Below, piece after piece: positions 11,434 to 21,597 of a DNA stretch of 64,000 bases. The translations under genes and the position numbers were made by a program. Numbering within the stretch: position 1 is the first letter of the stretch; each line of letters starts with the position of its first letter. The notes under the pieces were generated by a model that saw only the letters and a list, made by a program, of their open reading frames with translations, had not been told where the DNA came from and ran no database searches. The DNA comes from Leucocoprinus leucothites (Eukaryota; Basidiomycota; Agaricomycetes; Agaricales; Agaricaceae), in NCBI GenBank assembly GCA_013368445.1, contig JAACJO010000016.1, positions 310,001-374,000 of the forward strand, written 5' to 3'.

Positions 11434-13291
11434 ATGCTCAGCACTGTTACCAGGCATAGAATCCGCGGGCTGGATCCTATCAACTCTTTCATACATTCGC
11501 CTCGAGCACCACGGCTTGTTCTTCCATCCCGTGGGCTACGTACAGTCCCTCAAGCCCAGTCTCGTCGAAAGTACACCACAGTCCTCGTAGCTGTTACAGC
11601 AGTAGCTTCACTCGCTGCCTTGACCTGCTACGTATCAAACACCAGGCGCGCGGTGCATATTGACGATGCCGATTCGCACAAGCACGAAGTTGAAGAAGCA
11701 GCGGAGTCCAACGAGGAAGAAGAACCGCCAAAACCATATGAGCCTCCAATGGGCTTCGATGATATTCCGCCGCTCGGGTATGACCGCGTGTTCTGGCAAC
11801 CGGAGAGCACCAGAACCTTGGAAGAGCACCTGGAGGCAGAAAGTCGAATATTTAAGGTTCACTTACCTTGCGGTGTTACAAGATACGACACCTCATTCGT
11901 TGGCCCGTCAGTAATCTGCCCACCTAAATCTTGTTTATTCGTCGGCTTACTCGCATTTTCAGACCTAAGCCAATAACTTGTTACTCGTCGGCTAGCTTCA
12001 TAGAACTTCCCACTCACTACTGGGTATTTTTCGGCATCTACGACGGACACAACGGGAGCAGGGTTTCTGCATATCTCTCACAAAATCTCCGTCACTCCCT
12101 CGTAGGAACACTGTCGGACCTTTATTCCAAACATGCCACACTCCCTGACTCACACATATACCTTGGAAGTCGACCGGAAAGCGCCGATTATTGGTCGGGG
12201 TTTGGTCTAGGAAGACCCTATCCACCAACAGAAGAATTCGACGCAGCGTTAAAGCAAGCGTTTCTCAACTCCGACAAGGAGATTGTCGAGGATGTACCGG
12301 AACGTGCCCTCGAGGCTGCCAAACGTTATTATAACAATGAGCTTCACCAAGAGAACTCGCTATCTTACCAAGAAGCCGCCGAGCTGGTCTCACGAGCACA
12401 TTGCGGATCATCAGCCATCGTCGCTGTGTACGAAAACGATACTCGTCAACTCCGGATGGCTAACACTGGAGACTCACGTGCCGTGCTAGGAAGGCGCGTT
12501 GTAGACGACAGAGGGAAGGAGGCTTATGAAGTCCATGTCCTCACTCATGAGCAGACTGTCCCATCGGGATTTGTGACCGGTCCCGTGCGACGGCCTCAAA
12601 GACATGAGTCGACGTCGTTACACGCCTTTGGCGACGGGCCATGGAAATGGAGTAAAGAGACTCAACAGCAATTGAGCAGCGCTTTTCCATTCATCGTTAG
12701 CAAGGAACGACCATTTGCGAAAGCGACCGCTGAGCCAATGATCACCAACATCGAGACTCAGCCAGGGGACTTTCTCGTAATTGCGAACCAAGGTCTCTGG
12801 GCTAGTCTCACGAATGAAGAGGCTGTTGGACTCGTCGCACTCTGGTTGAAGAAGTTTGGGAGGTTCGTGTACGGTAACCAACCAGTAGAGGGTGGGGAAG
12901 GGGATGACGTGTACGACGCGGAGACATCGTCCATGATTAAGACCTTGGTACGGTTCCCCACGTCAGCGCATGCCCTCTTGCGCAAGGACGTGTTGGATAG
13001 GTCGGATTTGCCTGTCGATCATCCCCCGAAGGACGACACGTTCATGTATCGGATGTGGAGGATCCCAAAGCGATTCGTACTTGTTGACAAGAATGCCGCG
13101 CAACACTTGGTCAGGAATGCGCTGGGAGGTGCTGACAAGGATCTTACGGAGACTTTATTGACAATGCAATTACCGAGGGCAGGACGATATTGGTGGGTAT
13201 CTTCTCCGGTTTTTTTTTATGTTTCTAATCAACAGCTGACTGTGATTCACTCAGGAACGACGTGTCTGTTCAAGTTGTGTTCTTTAGCTAG
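11434..13291 (+). CDS. mitochondrial PP2C-type protein, probable pseudophosphatase
   Basis: Three exons (11434-11906, 11963-13192, 13255-13291) give 579 residues. The N-terminus is Arg/Ser-rich without acids, followed by a hydrophobic helix (LVAVTAVASLAALTCYV, about residues 53-70). This is the layout of a mitochondrial presequence plus membrane anchor, as in the yeast Ptc5 and pyruvate dehydrogenase phosphatase group. PP2C blocks are recognisable in order: GVTRYDTSF, FFGIYDGHNG, GSSAIVAVYE, RMANTGDSRAVLGRR, FGDGPWKW, GDFLVIANQGLWASLTNEEAV, and a C-terminal DKNAAQHLVRNALGG...NDVSVQVVFF. Several metal ligands are altered: the usual SN-P-x-E-D segment after YDTSF is missing, SDGLWD reads NQGLWAS, and the terminal RDD reads WND. 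Only the DGH Asp is clearly kept. I infer a regulatory, non-catalytic paralogue. Confidence 0.8.
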
Positions 13292-14176
13292 CATAGCTCA
13301 TCTCATCCTTGCTTCGACTATCAGCGATTAATTCATATGTTGTGTAGAGTCGTTGACCCAATACGCCGAAGCTCTCGTGCCAAACGTCCCTTGTCTTGAG
13401 CGGCACACAATCCAAGCCACGCCGAAAGTGACCCTGTGCAAGGGTTGTCGTACTCAAGGACAAACATATCATCCATACGCAATGCTGAAGTACCTATAGA
13501 TAATGAGTCAGGAGAGGTCTGTCAATATTTAAATTTCCAAATCTGGATCTTTTCTATATTCAACTTCCCAGTCCGCTTCTTAGAAGTTCTACATATGTAC
13601 AGGGCGTTGTCTATGGCCTAAATATTCAAAAACGAGTAGGGGGTACTATTTCCGTCGTCTTCGTCCGGTTGAGTTTATGCATATGCGGGTGGAGGTTAAG
13701 AAATGCAGAGTTCGAGCATAAGAACTAGATGGGACCGATACCTAGGGGATACTACAGGTATATTACAGCCCATGAAGATTCCCGGTTAGACACACTCGAT
13801 GCGGTACCTTGTGGAAGCATATCTTTCGAATTGGGACCTGATGGCGTCGAGGATGGCTGCGCTCGCAGTTGGAAATAACATGCAAGGATATTACATTGTT
13901 CTGGCTGAATGGATAGCTGTACAATCTGTCTGCTTCAATGCTAGATGATAATAATAGTCTGAATTGGTCCATATTCCTATTTGCTCCCCCCCCCTGTCCC
14001 AGTTTCTCCACAACGAAATCATCATCGTGCATATCTTCCAGTGCCTTAAGAATGGCCTTTCTCTCCTCGAACTCGTTATCGATATAGTATCTCATAACGA
14101 TCTGGGCATAAATCAAACCGTGGAGAACGTCAGTTATCACACAAACGTATGTCAACTTGAGCGCGTACGAGTAAGT
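13292..14176. other. intergenic region, possibly a 3' exon of the minus-strand gene
   Basis: Contains a minus-strand open frame (about 13945-14090) reading YYIDNEFEERKAILKALEDM, which could be a last exon of the membrane-protein gene at 14177-15048. Joining it in phase needs an acceptor ending GAG rather than the usual CAG, so it is left out of the model. Confidence 0.35.
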
Positions 14177-15048
14177 CTACATCGAGAGTGCCTGGGCCGA
14201 AATGTTGGTGTAGTTCGGGATGAACTGTAGTAAATATATGAGTGTTATAGCATGAATCCTGTAGAAAAACAGCATCAGCATTCGCTCGAGTTCTTGGCGG
14301 ACAGGGAATAAGCTTACATGAGGTAGGTATATGTTGGTATCATCAATGCGAACCGCAATAGGGCGTATTCGAGCCAACTTCTTTGCGCCATGTACTGGGA
14401 ATCCCAGATGAATGCAGTCAGCGGAAACACATTATATCAATGATGATATGCATTTCGCTCACCCCCATCCATCCAAGACTGATAATTGGGTTTGACAAGG
14501 TTGCGACCAGTGTGCATGCGGGCGCTAACACAATAATTGTGAGGCCCAAATACGAAAGCAAGCATAGAGCATCCTGAGACGATCCATCCGTCCAGATGGA
14601 ATATATCATGTGGAGTAGGAGAGTGACAGAGAAGCTAAAAAAGCAATTTTTGCTTAAATCTGTGATCCTTTCGACTACCAGAAACTCACGGGAGGATACA
14701 CCCAAGCAGGAATCTCATTCCAATTTTCGCACAGGTTCTCGTTAACGCTTCCGAATCGTCCACGAAAGCTGCATATATGGGCAAAGAAGTCCTTAGGCTG
14801 GGACGATTCAATAAATTGAGGTTCTTCAGCCACCGCTGCTGCTCTTCGATCCCCAAGCTTGAAACGTTCTCCTTCTGAGCTAGAGCGACGATTTCACGCA
14901 ATGCCGGCTGCGCGCATTGACGAAGGTTTTCCAGGTGTCCCTGATATTGCTTGTTATCACGGAGTAGGGCAGGGCCGTCAAGGATCCAACGAGAGAATCC
15001 GAAGAATGACAGCAGCCCTCCATATCGATAGTAATCGCGATATGACAT
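14177..15048 (-). CDS. polytopic membrane protein with helical N-terminal domain
   Basis: The start is MSYRDYYRYGG at 15048. The first 120 residues are soluble and mostly helical (KQYQGHLENLRQC, LAQKENVSS, EEQQRWLKNLNLL). Spliced exons then add about four hydrophobic spans: RFLLGCILPFSVTLLLHMIY, ALCLLSYLGLTIIVLAPAC, WLEYALLRFALMIPTYTYLM and ITLIYLLQFIPNY. Introns with GTGAGT, GTGAGC and GTAAGC donors join in phase. The model ends at the TAG in ...AQALSM, but that TAG overlaps a possible GTAGAC donor, so the true C-terminus may lie further left. I do not recognise the family. The layout, soluble helical domain then membrane spans, resembles the unrelated-looking gene at 40452-41576. Confidence 0.6.
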
Positions 15049-15622
15049 ATAGAGATTAAAGGCGGGAAAGGAGGGTGAAAAATATATGAATAACTGAAAT
15101 GGGTGTTGAAACGTTGAACGTTGAAGCTGAAGCTTGAAGCTTGAAGTAGTAGCCTGACGCCTGAGACATGGTGGATCGAAAGTCATGTAAGCATGACCAT
15201 ACAGCCGATGGTCACCTGGGAGCGGAGACTCGAACGTTAATGCCTTCGGGGACCCACAAAGATGGATGATGTAGATTGTCCAAGAGCATCCTTCAGTATG
15301 ACGATGTCGAGCCCAACATCTCATGAGCAATTTGAACGCGCCATCATTGCCATGGGATAGGGCTTCACATTAGTAAATCTAACAGTTCTACTCTTCTAGA
15401 ATTGGGCTCGAACGAGGCCCACAGATCATAACAGTATTGTGAACAGCCCGACACGCTGCCATTCGCAGGAAGCAGGCCAATCATCTGGATAGAATTGTCA
15501 AGATGCTAGTGACCATCAACGGGTCAAACTCAAAAGCCAAAGTTGCGATATGAGGGAATTGCCCTAGAATTATCGAGAATAAAACTCTTGAAACAGTTTC
15601 GAGGCCCTACGAAGGCTTATCC
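15049..15622. other. intergenic region
   Basis: About 570 bases. Near 15110-15150 there is a short imperfect repeat of GAAGCTTGAAG-like units. It should contain the promoter of the minus-strand membrane protein. No gene seen. Confidence 0.5.
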
Positions 15623-16024
15623 ATGGAAATTTCGACTGTTGTCAAAATGTGCACCAATCCCATCTCAATGATCCCACAAGAAGACCGCCAGATCCGTAAT
15701 GCTCTTTCGCTCGTGTTAGACCTGTAAGACCCGCAGGATGACACTTCAGGAGTGAGTTTTGGGCCCATGGGAGGAGTCGATGCCATTTACAAGATGAAGC
15801 CGAGGATATTTCGAGCAACGACCATGCTCGTGATCCGCGAGATGTGCGAGAATGATGATGTGTTTGTTCATGCTTGTGAGTAGATCAGCTATTTATATTG
15901 ATCCAGAGGAAATCTCGTGTCTCTTTCATAGTTTGTATTGAGGGACGGTCAAATAGAAAAAGCCCATACGCCTATAAAGTATACGCTTATTTTCCCCATC
16001 AAAAAGCGCCCACCAGGCACTTAA
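15623..16024 (+). pseudogene. possible decayed gene with in-frame stop
   Basis: From ATG 15623 the frame reads MEISTVVKMCTNPISMIPQE and continues with codon use like neighbouring genes, but is cut by TAA at 15725-15727 after LSLVLDL. The same frame goes on through DPQDDTSGVSFGPMGGVD and IREMCENDDVFVHA. It then crosses a normal GTGAGT...CATAG intron into LRDGQIEKAHTP and ends at TAA 16022-16024. A functional downstream splice right after a stop suggests a recently inactivated gene. The family is not recognised. A start at the internal ATG 15762 giving a short intact protein is an alternative. Confidence 0.35.
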
Positions 16025-16916
16025 AATAGCGAGTGATTCAGTAAGTACCTGATCAGAAGGTCACCTGAGCTTTACCAATATTTGAATTCAGAAAACCCTC
16101 CATTTTGGAAGGTACCGCGATGATTATCCTCCACTCAGAGAACCAGAAAGATATGACTTCATCTTCAGGGACGCAAGTACCCATTAATCACTCGATTACC
16201 AAGCCGCTTATGAATTGCGCAGTGCGCAGGAGTAGACGCAGTCAGTCACAGGTGAGAGGAATGCTGTGGATGCCGATTGAGGAGGAGTTCAACGGAGGAT
16301 ATGACCTACAAGCTAAAGAAAGCCAATGGAGAATTACCGTTGTTATGTGATTGGTATTTAAGTAAGTGACTCATATGATGGAGTCGAGTCAGAGCTGAAC
16401 TGTCAAAGGTCCGATGTCCACGACCTGCAACCTTGTTTTTCTGGGCGCAAATTACTTCATCGTCTGTTCTGGAGATTAGACCGAACGAATATCCTTCCCG
16501 TCATAACGGGAGGAATATTCAATGCTCAACAAGTGCTATATACACGACAAAAGAAAGCAAGTGCTTATATCATGCAAATCTGGGGGAAGTCTTGGCAACA
16601 ATTGGTGAGGTACACCAAAGATCCGATCTTCCCAATTCGGAGAGATGTCCTTTTGCCAAGAACGACCTCGAAATAACCTTTGTCCTCCTTTGTCATCGCT
16701 ACTCCTAATTATTTGGAGGTTTAGTCATTTTTTGGTCGTCCCTTGAAGGTACAAAGTTCCAATGGGTTTGTCAATGACTCGGGTCTCGAGGTGGCCAGTG
16801 AGGGAACGATCTTGGTGGATCCTCCGTCAAGAATAAAAGGCCGCAGAGCTCATGATCGAAAGGCCATCTTTATACAACTCCTCGTCGTCTTCTCGACATC
16901 GAATCGACATCCCAAT
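16025..16916. other. intergenic region
   Basis: About 890 bases. Open frames at 16105-16350 and 16433-16708 show no motif. AATAAAAGG at 16832-16840 is a TATA-like element about 85 bases upstream of the next ATG. Confidence 0.45.
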
Positions 16917-17633
16917 ATGAATTCTGAAGTCACTCTCGCCACAAGCACTTCGTACCCCACCCCGAAAGGTCAGGTCCGACTGCTGTTCAAGCGAAGCGAC
17001 CCACACCATGCCGTGCTATACGACGAGGATGACGTTCCTCGATATTATCTCGACACTTCCGATGCCTTTAGCAAGGTTAAGATCCGCGATGAAACTCAGA
17101 AAACACTGATCAAGGTCAACCGGCGGATGTTCCTACACGACGTTTTCCTGCTCGCGGACAGGAACAATGGGAAACCTGTAAAGGTGGCGGATGTCCTAGA
17201 GCAAGCACCTACTACCAGTGATGGGTAAGCGTTCCTTTTCTTTATGTCAGTGGACTGGCTTTCACTCACTTTTTTACCCCCTTTGATAGTCAACTCTCGA
17301 TGGCTCTTCACACGGAGCAAGGTACCTACTACTGGCATAAGCGGCGATCACAGCACTGGGCTGTACGTGTTTCTCGGCTCCTCACAGCATTCAAGCACGT
17401 CTAATCCTCGCATCTAGCTCTACGAACAATTATCCTCCTCTCCCGTAGCTTGGACGGAGACTGTATCCGGTACACCGGCTACTTGGGAGCTCATCGTCGA
17501 AAATCAAGCTTCAAATGTCCTCGACTACGTCCTCGCGTCACTCTTTTACTTGAAGGCTTCACCTGATTGTACAGGGGCAGGGAATGGTTGGGAGAGCATG
17601 GATCCTCGGGCAACATATTTGCTGACCAAGTAG
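16917..17633 (+). CDS. DUF6593 protein (copy A)
   Basis: Three exons (16917-17224, 17290-17362, 17418-17633) encode 198 residues. DUF6593 is a basidiomycete family of small soluble beta-rich proteins that looks like the tubby/LOR/scramblase type of fold; no function is established. Visible signs: a beta-rich N-terminal half (KGQVRLLFKRSDPHHAVLYD, DVPRYYLDTS), the short aromatic exon QGTYYWHKRRSQHW, and a C-terminal strand-helix end VLDYVLASLFYLKAS. The frame is open upstream of the ATG, but the start MNSEVTL is fixed by its close relative at 35417-36124, which starts with the same seven residues (about 70% alike over the first exon). Positions of both introns are conserved between the two copies. 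Confidence 0.78.
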
Positions 17634-18388
17634 GGGTTTTGACTATTGGTAAAATACTCTTTGCATTTGTTACTATCACGAGGACTCCACGATACCCATG
17701 TAATGACATAATGTTGCGCAAGGACTTTTTGTAGAGCCATCTAGCCTTTTATTTATGTTTTATGGAGAATCAGGCCTCTTCGATGTTCTGAAGGGCTTCA
17801 CAAGAGCTTTGCCCTGAATCGGGAGCGACCCGAGAGCGCTGAGTACACAATCACTTCCAACCATGATTCAAAGAAGGCGGGACAGTAAACGAAGGGGGCA
17901 TGAGACGACGACTTGTGAGCGCTGGGTAAGAGAAGCCATGGAAAGTGTTCAGCCGTATACCTCTACGATCGAGGGCCGAGAGAGAGCTCAGACAGCCGGA
18001 CTCCTAATATTTGCGTGGGAACTGCGCCATAATTGTTGGACAAACTTGATCGTGTCGACCCTCGCGCTTAACACGTTGAGCCGCTCTCCATTCCTTCGCT
18101 AATCTTGGCTTTGTGCTCTTTGATATTATGGCACAGCTCCGGCGGGTAGCTATGGGAGTTGCCTGCAGTCGCTACCTGTCGCTACCCATGTTGTAGAAAA
18201 AGAAAGAAAAGCTCCTTGCCATGTAATGCTGTGCAGTCTGACTTTGGGTGTACTTTTGTCCTCTCATTGTCTTTGTAACGAATAGGAGATCTAGTATAAA
18301 AACCCTCTGGTACCATCCTTGACGACAACCCACCCACCAGACGGCGGACACCTTCCTCTACTTCTCTATTCCTTTCTCGCCTGGCGCG
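17634..18388. other. intergenic region
   Basis: About 750 bases between two same-strand DUF6593 genes. It holds the promoter of copy B, with the TATA box annotated separately. No gene seen. Confidence 0.5.
18295..18303 (+). promoter_or_regulatory. TATA box of DUF6593 copy B
   Basis: TATAAAAAC lies 94 bases upstream of the ATG at 18389. Confidence 0.55.
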
Positions 18389-19172
18389 ATGCGTCTTTTC
18401 CTATCTTCACCTTCCGCTCTCAATAGCTACTACTGGACAGAGGCTGGTCATCCTCTATACAAGGTTGAGACACCACCTGTAACATTAGGCGGAACTCGCA
18501 GGACGTTTATCCGGCGCGCAGTTGAGACAGTGGATGGTGTCTGGATAGGAGATGAAAAAAGAGAGTTGAATGAAGAGTTGAATGATTCTTTGACAAGTTA
18601 TCTTCAGTCTCGGAGCGCGTCCCCAAGTTCGATATCTACATCTTCGTACTCCGACACAAATGATGGTCGTACCTTTGAGGGACATTTTGCCCATCTCGCC
18701 CATATTGAATATGGCACCTTCAAACCGTCGCGCATCCTTTATGCTGGTCAAGAGGTGCACGCAAGTAATCTATTTCGGTCGCAGGGATGGTCATGGTACG
18801 GCCTTTCCAGGTACGTACGGAGTCGGTTCGTAATGAATCCACTCTGACAAATGTGCATATACAGACACAAAGTCTTTCGTGCTTCAGACGGATGTGAATA
18901 TCGTTGGGTCATTAGTTCCCAAAATCCAAAGGTGCAGTATGCTTTGAGCTTTGCCGTCCATCAACAGTATTCCTCATTCAGTGGACATCTACCAGTTGGT
19001 TTCAAATGACAGTTCGAAGACTGTGATTGCTCGTTTCCACTGCCCCAAGTCAAGATTTATTGCGAAGCCAGAGCTGTTTGGATCTTCCCTGCAAATATAT
19101 CCTGAAGGGGAACACATCTTCAACGATATCCTTATCACTTTTGTCTACCTCCGCGAAGCTGAAGAAGGCTAA
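18389..19172 (+). CDS. DUF6593 protein (copy B)
   Basis: Belongs to the MRLxLSS subgroup of DUF6593 together with the copies at 37380, 57268 and 59278. The start is MRLFLSSPSALNSYYWTEAG, with the diagnostic HPLYKVETP, an IRRAVETVDGVW block, a Ser-rich variable loop (about residues 70-95), then FEGHFAHLAHIEY and NLFRSQGWSWYG. A second exon (HKVFRASDGCEYRWVISS) carries the family's F-x-A-S-D-G-x-x-Y-x-W motif. A third gives the basic beta-strand ARFHCPKSRFI and the end HIFNDILITFVYLREAEEG. Introns follow FGR/LSR and the YRW exon exactly as in the other subgroup members. The most divergent of the four, so an old duplicate. Role unknown. Confidence 0.78.
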
Positions 19173-19557
19173 GCTTCATAGTCAGACCGAGTGCTTTCTC
19201 CCCTATGCTTCGACAATAGAGACTGGTTGTATCATTTAGATGATCAAAGAAGTCGTCAACGTGAGGATACCTTCGTAGGACGTGCCACCTTGAGTTGATT
19301 GATCTTTCGATGTATATGATACACCACCTTGAACATATGAGCAATGCGCAGCCCTTTTAGAAGACCTGTACTTTTCCCAATCTCACGACGTCATCTCAGC
19401 TCCATTTCGATCAGTACATTACCTTCGCCATCAGAACAAGCTGTTGTGATATCGAGGAGAGCCACTGATGGCCTCTGACCACAGTCCAGATAAATAGCAC
19501 CTTGTTACCAGCCTACAGAGCTCCATTCCCCAAACCTTTCAAGCCATTTTCTTCCAC

Positions 19558-21102
19558 ATGTCACTTTCTACACTGCCTGACAACGCGCCACTGATGTAAG
19601 CCGATCCTGACTGTATTTCAGACCGGGCTGAAATGATGAGTCTTTATTAGCTTGGGGGCACCGGTAAGTCCATGCCAGGAAACATTTCTGATTTCCACTA
19701 GTTTAAGACTGCCCAGATAATTGGTGCCTGCCTCAACTGGTTCCTATATGGCATATTAGTGATGCAATACTGTATGTCTTGTAACATGCCATCAACTCCC
19801 ATCCCTGCTCATTTCTACTGTAGTTATATATCTGAACAACTTTGCCAGTCAAGATAGGATGTTTCTGCACACAACAGGTGGCTAGACTTTGTTTTTTCCC
19901 CTTGAATTTACTGATTATTTCCTTAGTGCATTTCTTGTTCTTGCTTGACACTGTTCAGACCCTGATGGTTATGAATGACATATTTCAGTGGTTTGTTTAC
20001 AGTTTTGGGGATTATATCAGATTATTCACTAGCAACCTGACCCTTTCGCATCTTGATGGGCCATTTCTGGATGCTCTTATCACAAGCACAGTACAGCTTG
20101 TATATTGTTGGAGGTTGTGGGTTATAGGGAGGTGGAAGGTCTTGCCATTAATCTGTGCCTTGGTAAGATCACTTTTACACTGCATGTGCTATAAGGGTTG
20201 ATATGACTTCATACTACTAGCTCACACTAATCTCATGTATTGGTGGGATGATTGTTGGCATAGTCAGCCCATCTTCACTATATTGGTTATTGTCTCACCT
20301 ATGGATTGCAGCAAAACTTGAATTCCAGCACCTTGGTTGCAGCCTATGTCTGTATCTTGTGAGCTAGATTTACAGAAGAGAACATAAATCTAATGGACAT
20401 TGTGGCTAGCTCTGGCTAATTACAAGTGCTTTTAATGATGTCTTGATTGCTGGCTCAATGGCTTACCAGGTAAGTACATCAGTATTCAACTTGGGATCTC
20501 ATGTATCTAAAGGCTACTACTATGGAGCTTATCAAGTACTATCGTGCAGAGTATGCTACTCAGACAACAATGGCCATGGTAAAACGAATCTTATTATTAA
20601 TGGTGGAGACAAATACTTTGACTGGTCAGTGGAGATCCCTCTTTTGAATGGAACCAACTTATATTTCAACAGCCACATTGGCTATTGTACTTGCTGCTGC
20701 TCTAGGCCTCTTCCCATCAGTAATTGCACCTCCTGTGAGACTTCTGTACTTCTATCTCTTGTCAGGGATCCTGATATAGCTCATATGCTTGTAGAAAACC
20801 AATGTATACTTAACACTGTGAGTTTTGATGTAAGTGATTGAGAGTGTGATTGAGCCCACTTTGTTTTCAGTGTTTATCTCCTTGGTAAAATGTACTTAAA
20901 TCACTGCTCTTGCCAGTGCAATACTCACTGTGATTCTGAATATAGATATAGCAACTGCTTTATGGTGCTCCTCAATCAGCGCATATATTTCAGGGATCCC
21001 CAGGTTAGCAGGGCTACTGAGACAGGTGGAAAACAGGCCACTGGAAAAATTTCTACAATACAATTTACAGGAGCAAGCATGGATGTATCTACAGAAGTTT
21101 AG
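19558..21102 (+). CDS. DUF6534 multi-span membrane protein, possibly decaying
   Basis: DUF6534 proteins are basidiomycete membrane proteins with about seven helices and unknown function. The start MSLSTLPDNAPL is followed, after in-phase introns, by LGAPFKTAQIIGACLNWFLY, VHFLFLLDTVQTLMVMNDIF, STVQLVYCWRLWVIGRWKVL, LTLISCIGGMIVGIVSP, AFNDVLIAGSMAYQ, VKRILLLMVETNTLT, and the hallmark C-terminal ISTIQFTGASMDVSTEV. Near 20892 the conserved LGKMYLN block changes frame: the expected serine-leucine continuation is found only in the next frame, as if one base were missing. The region around 20330-20400 is also awkward to splice. The DNA is visibly more AT-rich than its neighbours. It could be an intact gene with introns I misplaced, or a pseudogene. 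Confidence 0.65.
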
Positions 21103-21597
21103 TAGAAGATGTTCTGGGGAGGGGAGTGTTGGTCTCTCTCACAAACTTGTATACCACAATACTATTGAAAATGAAGGTGTCCGGGAACATGGCAAGGCCA
21201 AGGAACGGGCAATTAGACCAGATGGTATGTGCTGGGCTGAATGCCACGCTATTGATGGACAGCTGGGTCAACGCCCTTCATGAGCATACAGTATACAAGC
21301 AGTAAATATCAGAGTACAATGAGGAACCGAGTTCAGCTTTAAAGCAGAAACCCATGATTTAAATGACATTTCAATGTTGGTTCATCCACCCCTTGCATCT
21401 GATTTTGAGAAGCGTGGAAAAGCCTATTCATATGACACTGTCAGCAGGCCATGCGGCTAGTACCGGTTCCCCGCGCGCACACTGGTGAGGTGGTTGACCC
21501 TGAAAGAAGTTGATTGTCAACTTGAACGCGAAATTAACAATGCCTTGCCCTCAAATACAAAACGATACTCAGGTGCCTTTTTTCCCCACCCCTCAGC
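21103..21597. other. intergenic region
   Basis: About 490 bases ahead of the GH31 gene; no gene seen. TACAAAACGA near 21555 could serve as a weak promoter element. Confidence 0.45.
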
